This document shows positions 10,888-19,286 of a stretch of DNA of 64,000 bases, in pieces. Source of the stretch: Burkholderia lata (lineage in GTDB: Bacteria; Pseudomonadota; Gammaproteobacteria; Burkholderiales; Burkholderiaceae). The DNA lies in the NCBI RefSeq assembly GCF_902499335.1, contig NZ_CABVQK010000007.1, positions 62,001 to 126,000 of the forward strand, in the 5' to 3' direction. The notes beneath the pieces are model-generated. The model was given only the letters and a program-made list of their open reading frames with translations, searched no databases and was not told the DNA's origin. Position 1 is the first letter of the stretch. Each line of letters starts with the position of its first letter. The translations under genes were made by a program, and so were the position numbers.

Positions 10888-12273
10888 TCAGTTCACCTTC
10901 ATCCGCTGCAGCTTGTTGTACAGCGTCTTCGGGCTGATGCCGAGCAGCGTCGCCGCACGGTGGCGCGTGCCGCCGACTGCATCAAGCGTCGCGCGGATCA
11001 GCAGATCCTCGACGTCGGACAGCGGCGTGCCGACCTTGATCTGCACGCTGCTGCCGTTCAGCGCGGCACCGGCCGAGAAGCTCGGCTCGCCCGCGCGCAG
11101 CGTTTCGATGAAATCGCCCGATGCGTCGTACGCGAAGCGCACGCGCTCCTGCAGCTCGCGCACGTTGCCCGGCCATTCGTAGGACAGGGATTCGCGCACG
11201 AAGCCCGGCGCCGCGCGCTTGTCGGTCGTGCTGCGGCCGGTTGCGCGCGCTTCGCGGTTCAGTTCGTCGATCAGTGCATCCGCGATCGCGAGTGCGTCGC
11301 CGTCGCGCTCACGCAGCGGCGGCATCGTGATCGACGCCGCATCGAGGCGCAACCAGAGATCCTCGCGCAGCGTGCCGTTCGCGACCGCTTCGCGCGCCGG
11401 GCGGCGGGTGGTCGCGATCAGCCGGAAATCGCTCGTGATCGAGCTCGTGCCGCCGATCCGCATGAAGTTCTGCGAATCGAGCGCATGCAGCAGCGCTTCC
11501 TGCAGCACGAGCGGCAGCGCGGTGATTTCGTCGAGGAACAGCGTGCCGCCGCCGGCCTGTTCGAACAGGCCCGATTCGCGGCGCTCGGCGCCGTCGAATG
11601 CGCCGCGCTCATGACCGAACAGCACGCTGTCGAGCGATGTGCCGTGCCGGCCGGCCTGCGCGATCGTCCGGCAGTCGAACGATACGAACGGCCCCTTGCG
11701 GCGCCGGCTCAGGTCATGCAGCGTGCGCGCGGCCAGCTTCTTGCCGGTACCGGCTTCGCCCGAGAACAGGACGGCGGTTTCGGTGCGCGCGTTGTGCTCG
11801 ATCATGTCGTACACGTGCTGCATCGCGTCGCTGCGGCCGATCAGCGCGCCGAAGCGGCCGAGATGGCGCAGCGAGGCGCGCAACGACTGCACTTCGTCGA
11901 TCAGCTCGTACGGACGGGGGATCCGCGCGAGCAGGCTGCGCAGGCGCGGAATGTTGATCGGCTTCAGCAGGTAGTCCCAGATACCGTGACGCAGGCCCTC
12001 GATGGCGCTCTCGACCGTCGCGTTGCCCGTCAGCACGATGACGGGCAGCGAGCCGTTCGGCTGTTGCTGCGGCAGGTGCTGGAGCAGGTCGAACCCGCTG
12101 CCGTCCGGCAGGTTCAGGTCGACCAGAACGACGTCGGGAATCGAGCGGCCGAGCGCCGTGCGTGCTTCGGCGAGCGACGTGGCCGTGTCGACCGAGAAGC
12201 CGTCCGCGGCAAGCAGCGCGGTGAGGCCGGACAGACTGTTGGGATCGTCTTCGACAATCAGGGCGTGTGGCAT
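10888..12273 (-). CDS. Orphan NtrC-family response regulator with variant GAFDGA loop
   Basis: A 461-residue three-domain regulator. The receiver domain (1-115) has the phosphorylatable Asp52 (VLVDLNLPDG). The AAA+ domain (about 140-370) has Walker A GEAGTGKK (172-179) and Walker B GGTLFLDE (242-249), and a Fis-type helix-turn-helix lies at 420-461. The sigma-54 contact loop, almost always GAFTGA, reads GAFDGA (224-229), and the usual GTGKE is GTGKK. No histidine kinase is adjacent, so partner and target genes are unknown. The start at 12273 puts the first receiver strand at the N-terminus; an upstream codon at 12315 would add 14 unconserved residues. It is probably an ATP-dependent transcription activator, but the loop change makes sigma-54 dependence uncertain. 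Confidence 0.88.
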   Translation of the reverse strand: MPHALIVEDDPNSLSGLTALLAADGFSVDTATSLAEARTALGRSIPDVVLVDLNLPDGSGFDLLQHLPQQQPNGSLPVIVLTGNATVESAIEGLRHGIWDYLLKPINIPRLRSLLARIPRPYELIDEVQSLRASLRHLGRFGALIGRSDAMQHVYDMIEHNARTETAVLFSGEAGTGKKLAARTLHDLSRRRKGPFVSFDCRTIAQAGRHGTSLDSVLFGHERGAFDGAERRESGLFEQAGGGTLFLDEITALPLVLQEALLHALDSQNFMRIGGTSSITSDFRLIATTRRPAREAVANGTLREDLWLRLDAASITMPPLRERDGDALAIADALIDELNREARATGRSTTDKRAAPGFVRESLSYEWPGNVRELQERVRFAYDASGDFIETLRAGEPSFSAGAALNGSSVQIKVGTPLSDVEDLLIRATLDAVGGTRHRAATLLGISPKTLYNKLQRMKVN

Positions 12274-12490
12274 GGTGGACGCGAGTCGAGTCAAGAGAGG
12301 CGGGCTGTCGGCCAACGGGGCCGCAGCCGCATGTCAGATTAAAAACTGATTTTATGCCCCGCTGAACGCGTAACGAGCATTATTTCTCCAGCGCTATAAA
12401 ACAGTTACCGATGATACAAATTGAATATCTTTACCGGTGGATTTTGTGCTTTACATGAGCCTGACGGAGGCTCGCTTGTTGGCGCCGGAC
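12274..12490. other. Intergenic promoter region between the response regulator and efp
   Basis: This stretch is visibly AT-richer than its neighbours and has no coding frame I trust. It lies upstream of the response-regulator gene and downstream of efp, both on the minus strand, so it most likely holds the regulator's promoter. No clear promoter hexamers or operator could be assigned. Confidence 0.4.
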
Positions 12491-12519
12491 AAACAAAAAG
12501 CGCCCCGAAGGGCGCTTTG
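12491..12519 (-). terminator. Rho-independent terminator of efp
   Basis: Read on the minus strand, the stem AAAGCGCCC / GGGCGCTTT has a TTCG tetraloop and is followed by TTGTTT. It lies about 25 bases past the efp stop codon. Confidence 0.85.
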
Positions 12520-12542
12520 TTCGATGCGGGTATCGCTGGCGA

Positions 12543-13100
12543 TTACGCGCGGCTGCGGTATTCGTTCGTACGCGTATCGATTTCGATCTTGTCGCCGGTG
12601 TTGCAGAACAGCGGCACTTGCAGCTCGAAGCCCGTTGCGAGCTTCGCGTTCTTCAGCACCTTGCCCGACGACGTGTCGCCCTTGACTGCCGGCTCCGTGT
12701 AGGTGATCTCGCGAACGAGAACCGTCGGCAGTTCGACCGAGATTGCCTTCTCGTTGTAGAACACGACTTCGCAAGCCATGCCGTCTTCGAGGTAGTTCAG
12801 CGCTTCGCCCATCATTTCCGCTTCGACTTCGAACTGGTTGTAGTCGGCGTCCATGAACACGTACATCGGATCGGCGAAGTACGAGTACGTCACTTCCTTG
12901 CGGTCGAGCACGACGACGTCGAACTTGTCGTCAGCCTTGTAGACCGATTCCTGGCCTGCGTTCGTCAGCAGGTTCTTCATCTTCATCTTGACGACGGCGG
13001 AGTTACGGCCCGACTTGTTGTATTCGGCCTTGGCGATGACCCATGCGTCGCTGCCGATCTGCACGACGTTGCCTACGCGGAGTTCCTGTGCGGTTTTCAT
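12543..13100 (-). CDS. efp: Elongation factor P
   Basis: A 185-residue EF-P with the usual KOW-like N-terminal domain and two OB domains. It rescues ribosomes stalled at consecutive prolines. The residue at the tip of the first loop is Arg32 in KSGRNSA, not the lysine modified by EpmA in Escherichia coli. An arginine here is the established target of the rhamnosyltransferase EarP, whose gene lies directly upstream on the same strand (13227-14420), so enzyme and substrate are adjacent. A terminator follows at 12.5 kb. Confidence 0.97.
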   Translation of the reverse strand: MKTAQELRVGNVVQIGSDAWVIAKAEYNKSGRNSAVVKMKMKNLLTNAGQESVYKADDKFDVVVLDRKEVTYSYFADPMYVFMDADYNQFEVEAEMMGEALNYLEDGMACEVVFYNEKAISVELPTVLVREITYTEPAVKGDTSSGKVLKNAKLATGFELQVPLFCNTGDKIEIDTRTNEYRSRA

Positions 13101-13226
13101 AAAAAACTGTCCTGATCAAATCAAATAAATAGGTGCCTGAGCGTTGCGCAACGGCTGACGGTGCAAGCGTGCGTTCCGGTGGACGCCAAAAGCGAGCGCT
13201 TGCCTGGTCAGCCGTCGGATAACCGC

Positions 13227-14420
13227 TTATTTTAACTGAGATTTTGCGTATTCCGCCAGCTTTCCGGCGAGATCGCCGACGGCCGCGAGCGCGTCGGCCC
13301 AGCGGGACGCGTTGGCGTCCAGTGCGGCGCGGTGTTGCCAGAAATCGGCCCAGTCGGGCGTGCCGATGCCGTTCCATGCGTGCCAGAACCGCTCGAGCGC
13401 CGCGCGCGGCGCGTCGGCGAGGCGGGCCGACAGGTGCGCGAGCGCCGCGTCGAGCTTCGGCAGGTGCACGTCGTCGGCCTGCGGGTAGATGTGCCACACG
13501 AACGGCTTGCGGGCCCACTGCGCCCGGACGAACGAATCCTCGCCGCGCACGAAATTGAGGTCGGCCACCCACAGCAACGGATCGTAGTCGGCCTGGGGGA
13601 CGAACGCGAGCCCGTGTGCCGCCAGGTTGCCGCTGCGAGCATGCGTGCCCGCGCCGAACGACTCGACCCCGAAAAAGCGCGCGACGGCAGGCGATACGCG
13701 GCCGGCCGGCACGAGTGCGACGACCGGTGTCGGGCCGTCGCGCCATTGCGCGAGCAGCGCGTCGACGGCCGGATTCTCGTACGCGAACAGGCTGACGACC
13801 GTCGTGCCGGGGGCCGGCGACGGGCCGCCGGTCGCGCGCCGCCACCATGCGTCGCGCGCCGCCGCGTCGGCTTCGAAGGCCGTGCGGCGCGCATCGAGGT
13901 CGTGCTCCTTCAGGACGCCGCCGGTGCCGGCCGACAGGCCGGGGAAGAAAAACGTCTTCAGCAGCGGGTAGCGCGGATGCGGCGACGGCCGCAGATGGAA
14001 ATCGGCGACCCAGTCCTCGGCGCTCAGGTATTCGAGGTTGATCCACACGGGGCGACGCTCGCGGCGCGCCATCGCCGCGAGATACGCGCCGGGCAGCTCG
14101 CACGCGAACGCTTCGATCACCACGTCGGCGATCTCCAGCGCGTCGCCGACTTCCGCATGCCAGTGCTCGACCACGATGCCGTCGACCGTTTGCCGCCCCG
14201 CGTCGGGATCGACCCCGGGCAGCAGGCGCGCGAACGTACGCAGGTCGTCGACGAACAGGCGAACCTGCCAGCCGTGCTCGTGCGCGAGCTGGCGCGCGAC
14301 GCGCCAGCAGACGCCGATGTCGCCGAAATTGTCGACCACCGTACAGAAGAGGTCGCAGGCGATCGGTTCGCCCGGCGCGAGCGGCGCGGCGGGCAGGGGG
14401 GCAGCGGTGGTGCGTGGCAT
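13227..14420 (-). CDS. earP: EF-P arginine rhamnosyltransferase EarP
   Basis: A 397-residue member of the EarP (formerly DUF2331) GT-B glycosyltransferases. The conserved N-terminal stretch VVDNFGDIGVCWRVARQL contains Asp30 and Asp34, which correspond by spacing to the catalytic [15 protein letters not shown] in Pseudomonas EarP. The nucleotide-sugar binding RGEDSF segment is near residue 298. The enzyme uses dTDP-L-rhamnose to modify EF-P Arg32. About 20 extra residues precede the first strand, so a start slightly inside is possible. It lies 126 bases upstream of efp on the same strand, and the two are divergent from uvrC. Confidence 0.94.
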   Translation of the reverse strand: MPRTTAAPLPAAPLAPGEPIACDLFCTVVDNFGDIGVCWRVARQLAHEHGWQVRLFVDDLRTFARLLPGVDPDAGRQTVDGIVVEHWHAEVGDALEIADVVIEAFACELPGAYLAAMARRERRPVWINLEYLSAEDWVADFHLRPSPHPRYPLLKTFFFPGLSAGTGGVLKEHDLDARRTAFEADAAARDAWWRRATGGPSPAPGTTVVSLFAYENPAVDALLAQWRDGPTPVVALVPAGRVSPAVARFFGVESFGAGTHARSGNLAAHGLAFVPQADYDPLLWVADLNFVRGEDSFVRAQWARKPFVWHIYPQADDVHLPKLDAALAHLSARLADAPRAALERFWHAWNGIGTPDWADFWQHRAALDANASRWADALAAVGDLAGKLAEYAKSQLK

Positions 14421-14496
14421 CGAAGCGGGCCGGTGAATGCTCTAAACTGGCGATTCTAATAGACCCGTTCCGCGTTACAAGGCGCCCGGATCACGC

Positions 14497-16530
14497 ATGA
14501 CATCCCCTGAAGCTTCCGATACCCCGTTCGAACCGAAGAAGATCCTTGCGCAGTTGCCGCACATGCCGGGCGTCTATCGCTATTACGACACGGCGGGCGC
14601 CGTGCTCTATGTCGGCAAGGCGCGCGATCTGAAGAAGCGCGTATCGAGCTATTTCACGAAGACGCAACTGTCGCCGCGCATCGCGATGATGGTCACGCGC
14701 ATCGCGCGCATCGAGACGACCGTCACGCGTTCCGAGGCAGAGGCGCTGCTGCTCGAGAACAACCTGATCAAGGCGCTCGCGCCGCGCTACAACATCCTGT
14801 TTCGCGACGACAAGTCGTATCCGTACCTGAAACTCACCGCGCACCGGTTTCCGCGGATGGCCTACTACCGCGGCTCGGTCGACAAGCAGAACCAGTATTT
14901 CGGGCCGTTCCCGAGCGCTTGGGCCGTGCGCGAGAGCATCCAGATCCTGCAGCGCGTGTTCCAGTTGCGCACCTGCGAGGATTCGGTCTTCAACAACCGC
15001 ACGCGGCCGTGCCTGCTGCACCAGATCGGGCGCTGCACGGCGCCGTGCGTCGGCGCGATCTCCGACGAGGATTACGCGATCGACGTATCGAACGCCGCGC
15101 GTTTCCTGCTCGGCCGGCAGTCCGAAGTGATGAAGGAGCTCGAGCAGAAGATGCACGCGTTCGCGGCCGAGCTGAAATTCGAGCAGGCGGCGGCCGTGCG
15201 CAACCAGATGAGCTCGCTCGCGACGGTGCTGCACCAGCAGGCGATCGAGGTCGGCAGCGACAGCGACGTCGACATCCTGGCCGTCGTCGCGCAGGGCGGG
15301 CGCGTGTGCGTGAACCTCGCGATGGTGCGTGGCGGCCGGCATCTCGGCGACAAGGCGTATTTCCCGACGCACGTCGAAAGCGCGCTGACGCTCGCGGAGG
15401 GCGGTATCGGCGACGAGTCCGAGCAGGTGGAGGCGGCCGATGCGGCCGCCGGCGCATCGCCCGACCTGCCCGCGGAAGAAACCGGCCGCACGCGCGGCGA
15501 AGCGGCGGCGTCGGTCGAGGCCGAGGTGCTCGACGCGTTCATTGCGCAGCACTATCTCGGTAACCGTGTGCCGCCCGTGCTGGTCGTGAGCCATGCGCCC
15601 GCGAGCCGCGACCTGCTCGAGCTGCTGTCCGAGCAGGCCGGCCACAAGGTGTCGCTGGTGCGGCAGCCGCAGGGGCAGCGGCGCGCGTGGCTGTCGATGG
15701 CCGAACAGAATGCGCAGATCGCGCTCATGCGGTTGCTGTCCGAGCAGGGCTCGCAGCAGGCGCGCACGCGTGCGCTCGCGGAAACGCTCAGCTACGAATG
15801 CGACGATCTCGCGACGCTGCGGATCGAATGCTTCGACATCAGCCATACGATGGGCGAGGCGACGCAGGCGTCGTGCGTGGTCTACCACCATCACAAGATG
15901 CAGTCGGGCGAATACCGCCGCTACAACATCACCGGGATCACGCCGGGCGACGACTACGCGGCGATGCGGCAGGTGCTCACGCGCCGCTACGAGAAGATGG
16001 TCGAGCAGGCCGCGCAGGCGGCTGCCGCCGACGATGCGGCCGGCATCGACGGCGAGTCGACGCGCCAGGCCGAGGCGTCGAGCCTGTTGCCGAACATCGT
16101 GCTGATCGACGGCGGCAAGGGTCAGGTCGAAATCGCGCGCCAGGTGTTCACCGAGCTCGGGCTCGACACGTCGATGCTGGTCGGCGTCGCGAAAGGCGAG
16201 GGGCGCAAGGTCGGCCTCGAGACGCTCGTGTTCGCCGACGGCCGCTCGCCGCTCGAACTCGGCAAGGAGAGCGCGGCGCTGATGCTCGTCGCGCAGATCC
16301 GCGACGAGGCGCACCGTTTTGCGATCACCGGCATGCGCGCGAAGCGGGCGAAGGCGCGCCAGACGTCGCGGCTCGAGGAGCTCGAGGGCGTCGGCGCGAA
16401 GCGCCGGCAGCGGCTGCTCGCGCGGTTCGGCGGGTTGCGCGGCGTCGTTGCCGCGAGTGTCGAGGAACTCGCGAGCGTCGAGGGCATCTCGCACGCGCTC
16501 GCCGAGCAGATCTACAAGCAGCTTCACTGA
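14497..16530 (+). CDS. uvrC: Excinuclease ABC subunit C
   Basis: A 677-residue UvrC. The N-terminal GIY-YIG nuclease domain has MPGVYRYYD and [12 protein letters not shown] at about 23-47. A four-Cys region ([24 protein letters not shown]) and a UvrB-interacting UVR helix pair near residue 210 follow, then the RNase H-like C-terminal nuclease with [10 protein letters not shown] and IDGGKGQ, and a terminal helix-hairpin-helix pair. It makes both incisions around UvrB-bound lesions. It is longer than the 610-residue E. coli protein because of two Ala/Glu/Asp-rich inserts, near residues 305-345 and 505-530. It divergently abuts earP and is followed by pgsA. Confidence 0.97.
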   Translation: MTSPEASDTPFEPKKILAQLPHMPGVYRYYDTAGAVLYVGKARDLKKRVSSYFTKTQLSPRIAMMVTRIARIETTVTRSEAEALLLENNLIKALAPRYNILFRDDKSYPYLKLTAHRFPRMAYYRGSVDKQNQYFGPFPSAWAVRESIQILQRVFQLRTCEDSVFNNRTRPCLLHQIGRCTAPCVGAISDEDYAIDVSNAARFLLGRQSEVMKELEQKMHAFAAELKFEQAAAVRNQMSSLATVLHQQAIEVGSDSDVDILAVVAQGGRVCVNLAMVRGGRHLGDKAYFPTHVESALTLAEGGIGDESEQVEAADAAAGASPDLPAEETGRTRGEAAASVEAEVLDAFIAQHYLGNRVPPVLVVSHAPASRDLLELLSEQAGHKVSLVRQPQGQRRAWLSMAEQNAQIALMRLLSEQGSQQARTRALAETLSYECDDLATLRIECFDISHTMGEATQASCVVYHHHKMQSGEYRRYNITGITPGDDYAAMRQVLTRRYEKMVEQAAQAAAADDAAGIDGESTRQAEASSLLPNIVLIDGGKGQVEIARQVFTELGLDTSMLVGVAKGEGRKVGLETLVFADGRSPLELGKESAALMLVAQIRDEAHRFAITGMRAKRAKARQTSRLEELEGVGAKRRQRLLARFGGLRGVVAASVEELASVEGISHALAEQIYKQLH

Positions 16531-16620
16531 CGTGGCCGTGCGGCCGGCTGCCTTGCCAGCGTTCTTGTGGCAGGCCGGTCGACACGGCACAATTGCGAAT
16601 CCTTTACTGTCCCGCATGCC

Positions 16621-17208
16621 ATGCCGTTCAATTTCCCGATTTTCCTGACGTGGGTACGGATCGTGCTGATTCCGCTCGTCGTCGGCGTGTTCTATCTGCC
16701 GGACACGGTGATGGGCGGCGCACACCGCAATCTCGCGGCGGCGGCGATCTTCATACTCGCGGCGCTGACCGACTGGTTCGACGGCTATCTCGCACGCAAG
16801 TGGAACCAGACGTCGTCGTTCGGCGCATTTCTCGATCCGGTGGCGGACAAGCTGATGGTGACGGCCGCGCTGCTGATCCTCGTGCAGATTTCGCGGGTCG
16901 ACGCGGCGATCGCACTCGTGATCGTCGGCCGCGAGATCGCGATTTCGGCGCTGCGCGAGTGGATGGCACAGATCGGCGCGTCGAAGAGCGTCGCGGTGAA
17001 CCAGCTCGGCAAGTTCAAGACCGCATGCCAGATGGTCGCGATTCCGATGCTGCTGTTCTACGGGCCGCTGCCGCTCGGCGTCGTGACGATCGACACGCGT
17101 GTGTGGGGCGAATGGCTGATGTATCTCGCCGCGGTGCTGACGATCTGGTCGATGCTGTACTACATGAAGCTCGCGTGGCCGCAAATTCGGGAGCGCGGCG
17201 GCGCGTGA
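16621..17208 (+). CDS. pgsA: CDP-diacylglycerol-glycerol-3-phosphate 3-phosphatidyltransferase
   Basis: A 195-residue CDP-alcohol phosphatidyltransferase. The signature is seen as TDWFDGYLARKWNQTSSFGAFLDPVADK, split here as D-W-F-D-G (about 58-62) and D-P-V-A-D (about 76-80), within several membrane helices. It makes phosphatidylglycerophosphate, the precursor of phosphatidylglycerol and cardiolipin, in the inner membrane. The ATG at 16621 opens MPFNFPIFLTWVRI, the family-typical N-terminus. The uvrC-pgsA-tRNA-Gly-tRNA-Cys order is shared with E. coli (uvrC-pgsA-glyW-cysT). Confidence 0.95.
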   Translation: MPFNFPIFLTWVRIVLIPLVVGVFYLPDTVMGGAHRNLAAAAIFILAALTDWFDGYLARKWNQTSSFGAFLDPVADKLMVTAALLILVQISRVDAAIALVIVGREIAISALREWMAQIGASKSVAVNQLGKFKTACQMVAIPMLLFYGPLPLGVVTIDTRVWGEWLMYLAAVLTIWSMLYYMKLAWPQIRERGGA

Positions 17209-17253
17209 TGCGTCCGGTCGAGCAGGTTTTTGGAAAAAGGGCTGGAAAAGCCC

Positions 17254-17282
17254 TTGACACACGAATGTGCCTTCGACATAAT
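17254..17282 (+). promoter_or_regulatory. Sigma-70 promoter of the tRNA-Gly/Gly/Cys operon
   Basis: TTGACA (17254-17259) and CATAAT (17277-17282) are separated by exactly 17 bases. They are followed by a C-rich stretch and then by the first tRNA-Gly about 60 bases downstream. The -35 is perfect and the -10 has one mismatch, which is strong for this GC-rich genome and fits a stable-RNA operon. A small hairpin (GGGCT/AGCCC, 17239-17253) just before it may help end pgsA transcription. Confidence 0.8.
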
Positions 17283-17343
17283 CTCGCTTCTCCGCTGCAC
17301 GACGAAGTAAGTGTGTGACGGGGAAGCAGTAGCGCAGCAATAC

Positions 17344-17419
17344 GCGGGAGTAGCTCAGTTGGTAGAGCGCAACCTTGCCAAGGTTGAGGTCGCGAGTTCG
17401 AGACTCGTCTCCCGCTCCA
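17344..17419 (+). tRNA. tRNA-Gly (GCC), copy 1
   Basis: A 76-base cloverleaf with acceptor stem GCGGGAG / CTCCCGC, D-loop AGCTCAGTTGGTAGAGC, anticodon GCC in CCTTGCCAAGG, T-arm GAGTTCGAGACTC and encoded 3' CCA. It is identical to the second copy downstream. Confidence 0.97.
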
Positions 17420-17471
17420 GATTTTTTCTGGCAGCGTGTTGTACGGCGAAGCGCTGCAGGTTCAGGACAAT

Positions 17472-17547
17472 GCGGGAGTAGCTCAGTTGGTAGAGCGCAA
17501 CCTTGCCAAGGTTGAGGTCGCGAGTTCGAGACTCGTCTCCCGCTCCA
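17472..17547 (+). tRNA. tRNA-Gly (GCC), copy 2
   Basis: A 76-base tRNA identical in sequence to the copy at 17344, separated from it by a 52-base spacer. The anticodon is GCC and the 3' CCA is encoded. The tandem duplication probably raises glycine tRNA dosage, and both copies are expected to be cut from one precursor. Confidence 0.97.
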
Positions 17548-17646
17548 AGTAATGGGGAAGCCAAGCTTCCCTTTTTATTTGATGGACTTAGGGTCCTCGA
17601 ATAAAAATCTGTCGCTTGCCTCACGGCATCCGGACAGTCCGCTTTT

Positions 17647-17720
17647 GGCGCGATAGCAAAGCGGTTATGCAGCGGCCTGCAAAGCCGTTTAGGCCGGTTC
17701 GACTCCGGCTCGCGCCTCCA
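17647..17720 (+). tRNA. tRNA-Cys (GCA)
   Basis: A 74-base cloverleaf with acceptor GGCGCGA / TCGCGCC, anticodon GCA in GGCCTGCAAAGCC, T-arm CCGGTTCGACTCCGG and encoded CCA. The 3' 29 bases recur with three mismatches at 19170-19198, so this gene is the likely target site of a past integration event. A terminator follows 16 bases later. Confidence 0.97.
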
Positions 17721-17731
17721 AGTAGAAAGAG

Positions 17732-17762
17732 AAAAAGCCCCGCTTCGGCGGGGCTTTTCTTT
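17732..17762 (+). terminator. Terminator of the tRNA operon
   Basis: The hairpin AGCCCCGC-TTCG-GCGGGGCT with flanking A and T runs follows tRNA-Cys. Nearly the same hairpin (TTTG loop) recurs at 19203-19225 after the partial tRNA-Cys copy. Confidence 0.9.
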
Positions 17763-18773
17763 TTTCTGCGCCGATTCATCCATGTAAGACCGCCGCCTGG
17801 CGTGGTGCAAAGTCGCCTCTAGCCACTCAGCACACTGCGATTCGCGCGTATTTGCGTCGCATGTCCGTGTCGGACCGACGCCCAGGTGCTGAACGCGTTG
17901 TCGGGTCGAGTGCCGTCGAAAGTGTTTGCGACCGTTGACGATGACTGGGCTGAGCGACTGGGAGTGGGGTAGGCATGAAGCGCGAGCGTCACCTGTCGCC
18001 GTCTGCGATTCGACGCAATGTCGGTTCGCTTGCACGCTGCTTCGACTGAGTCGTCAAGTCCGGCTGCGCCGCGCGGGATCGTGGCTCCATTCGAGGCGCG
18101 CTTACACGTTCCGGTTTCAGATGCGCCGCCAACGGCTCGACGCGCTTGCGTCGAATTGGCAGCGTTGGCCCTTGGCAATCGCTCCTCGATCCGGATTCGC
18201 GATCGTTATGCCCAAGTGCTTCACATCAATGTTCCAGATACATCTCGAATGACGTCTCTCAGTCCGTCATTTCTGACGGCGTCGATGAGGAATTTAAAAA
18301 AATTGCATGAATTTATTGATGCAGAAAAATTAGTAGGTGTCAGCTCCGTATACGCCGCGGTACATGGAGACGCCGCAAATAATGTGATGCGATTGCGTTT
18401 TGCATTTGTTCATATTTGAAGAAGGTCGATTTCGTTAGAATGGGTGTCAGGATTTTGTCAGGTGGGCCGCTGTCGGCCGGTAATGGTTTCCCGGCTACTG
18501 CGCGTGAGTATCGATTACGTGATCCAACTGTCTGCTGCGCAGTCTTGCGGGCATAGGTCTTATCCCATCTTGCTCGATGGCTGGCTGCTTCCGTTCCGCC
18601 CAGGCTGTCGATCTACAAACACGGCCGCTCGCCGAGCGACTTCTGCTCCGCCGACAGGACCCATTCAGTATCAAGCTAACGCCAAGTCAGTGCCGAGCGG
18701 CAGTTGCGTGGGCCGGGCACGACTGCCTCATTTCGCAATAGCGCAATTCGTTTGTTTTTATAATAGTCTCGCC
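17763..18773. other. Gene-poor stretch inside the putative tRNA-Cys relic
   Basis: About 1 kb without a gene I can support. Open frames exist on both strands (for example 18018-18419 plus and 17819-18178 minus), but none has a recognisable domain, a clear ribosome-binding site or Burkholderia-like third-position GC bias throughout. Around 18285-18430 the composition turns AT-rich. It may be decayed coding sequence. Confidence 0.4.
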
Positions 18774-19097
18774 ATGAAATACGTTTTCTCTTCTGCTTTG
18801 ATCTTGAGCTCGGTTGTTTTGATGGGATGTGCTGACGGTATGGCGCGTATCCATGTCGCGGGCAGCCCTGTTGTGCGAGCAGCGAGTAATGAGAATGGCG
18901 CGTTTGGTAAAGATGTGCGTCGTGTCGAAAGTCCCAGAAAAATTACCAGAGGCAGCGATGGGGAATGCTGGGATTATATTGTCTCGGCAAATGGCAGCAC
19001 GCTTCCTTATTACGTGGTCGTTGGGTCCAATGACCGGGTAGGGAGTCATGCATTTGCAACTTGCGCGGCTGCTCGACAAGCAGGGAATTTCAAGTAA
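18774..19097 (+). CDS. Small predicted lipoprotein, function unknown
   Basis: A 107-residue protein with a lysine-containing signal peptide and lipobox LMGC (Cys19), so it should be lipidated and anchored in the envelope. The mature part has three more cysteines (in GECWDYIV and ATCAAARQA) and no family I recognise. The codon use is AT-richer than the surrounding genes, which fits horizontal origin. TATAAT lies at 18759-18764, only nine bases before the ATG, without a clear -35. An in-frame extension back to 18444 exists but would bury the signal peptide, so I prefer 18774. Confidence 0.65.
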   Translation: MKYVFSSALILSSVVLMGCADGMARIHVAGSPVVRAASNENGAFGKDVRRVESPRKITRGSDGECWDYIVSANGSTLPYYVVVGSNDRVGSHAFATCAAARQAGNFK

Positions 19098-19169
19098 GCC
19101 TTCACGCGGGGCCGGTTTGAAACCTGACTCGGTAAGCTCTTCACAAGAGATGAGTTTGTCATCCGGCGA

Positions 19170-19198
19170 GTCCGGTTCGACTCCGGCATGCGCCTCCA
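19170..19198 (+). repeat. Partial copy of the tRNA-Cys 3' end (candidate attachment site)
   Basis: It matches 17692-17720 at 26 of 29 bases, including the whole T-arm CCGGTTCGACTCCGG and the GCGCCTCCA end. The upstream 45 bases do not form the rest of a cloverleaf, so it is not a functional tRNA. Confidence 0.65.
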
Positions 19199-19202
19199 GA
19201 TA

Positions 19203-19225
19203 AAGCCCCGCTTTGGCGGGGCTTT
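19203..19225 (+). terminator. Duplicated terminator after the partial tRNA-Cys
   Basis: The stem GCCCCGC / GCGGGGC with a TTTG loop and a TTTT tail is one base different in the loop from the terminator at 17736. It could end transcription of the lipoprotein gene. Confidence 0.75.
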
Positions 19226-19286
19226 TCATTTCTCCGCGTGCCGGCGCGGAGGTGGGGCGTGGGGTGGACGGGGCGGGTGCGGTAGC

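Larger units (their letters stand above)
17721..19198. mobile_element. Relic insertion bounded by tRNA-Cys and a partial tRNA-Cys copy
   Basis: The tRNA-Cys 3' end (17692-17720) and the 29 bases at 19170-19198 agree at 26 of 29 positions, and each is followed by an almost identical GCCCCGC/GCGGGGC terminator. That is the arrangement left when an integrative element uses a tRNA 3' end as its attachment site. The 1.45 kb between them is noticeably AT-richer in places (18285-18430 and 18730-19000) and has mixed codon use. It contains only one convincing gene, a small lipoprotein at 18774. No integrase remains, so the element is either decayed or the copy arose another way. This is inference from composition and repeat structure. 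Confidence 0.5.

Noticed and set aside
11598..12349. Plus-strand frames opposite the response regulator
   Set aside because: They are antisense shadows of the regulator gene; the regulator has clear receiver, AAA+ and Fis domains.
18018..18419. A 133-residue frame in the gene-poor tRNA-Cys patch
   Set aside because: It has no recognised domain and no ribosome-binding site; its codon use changes along its length. It is more likely decayed sequence.
19099..19198. A complete tRNA gene ending at 19198 (for example tRNA-Leu as in E. coli after cysT)
   Set aside because: The 3' end resembles tRNA-Cys, and no acceptor or anticodon stem can be built upstream, so it is only a partial copy.
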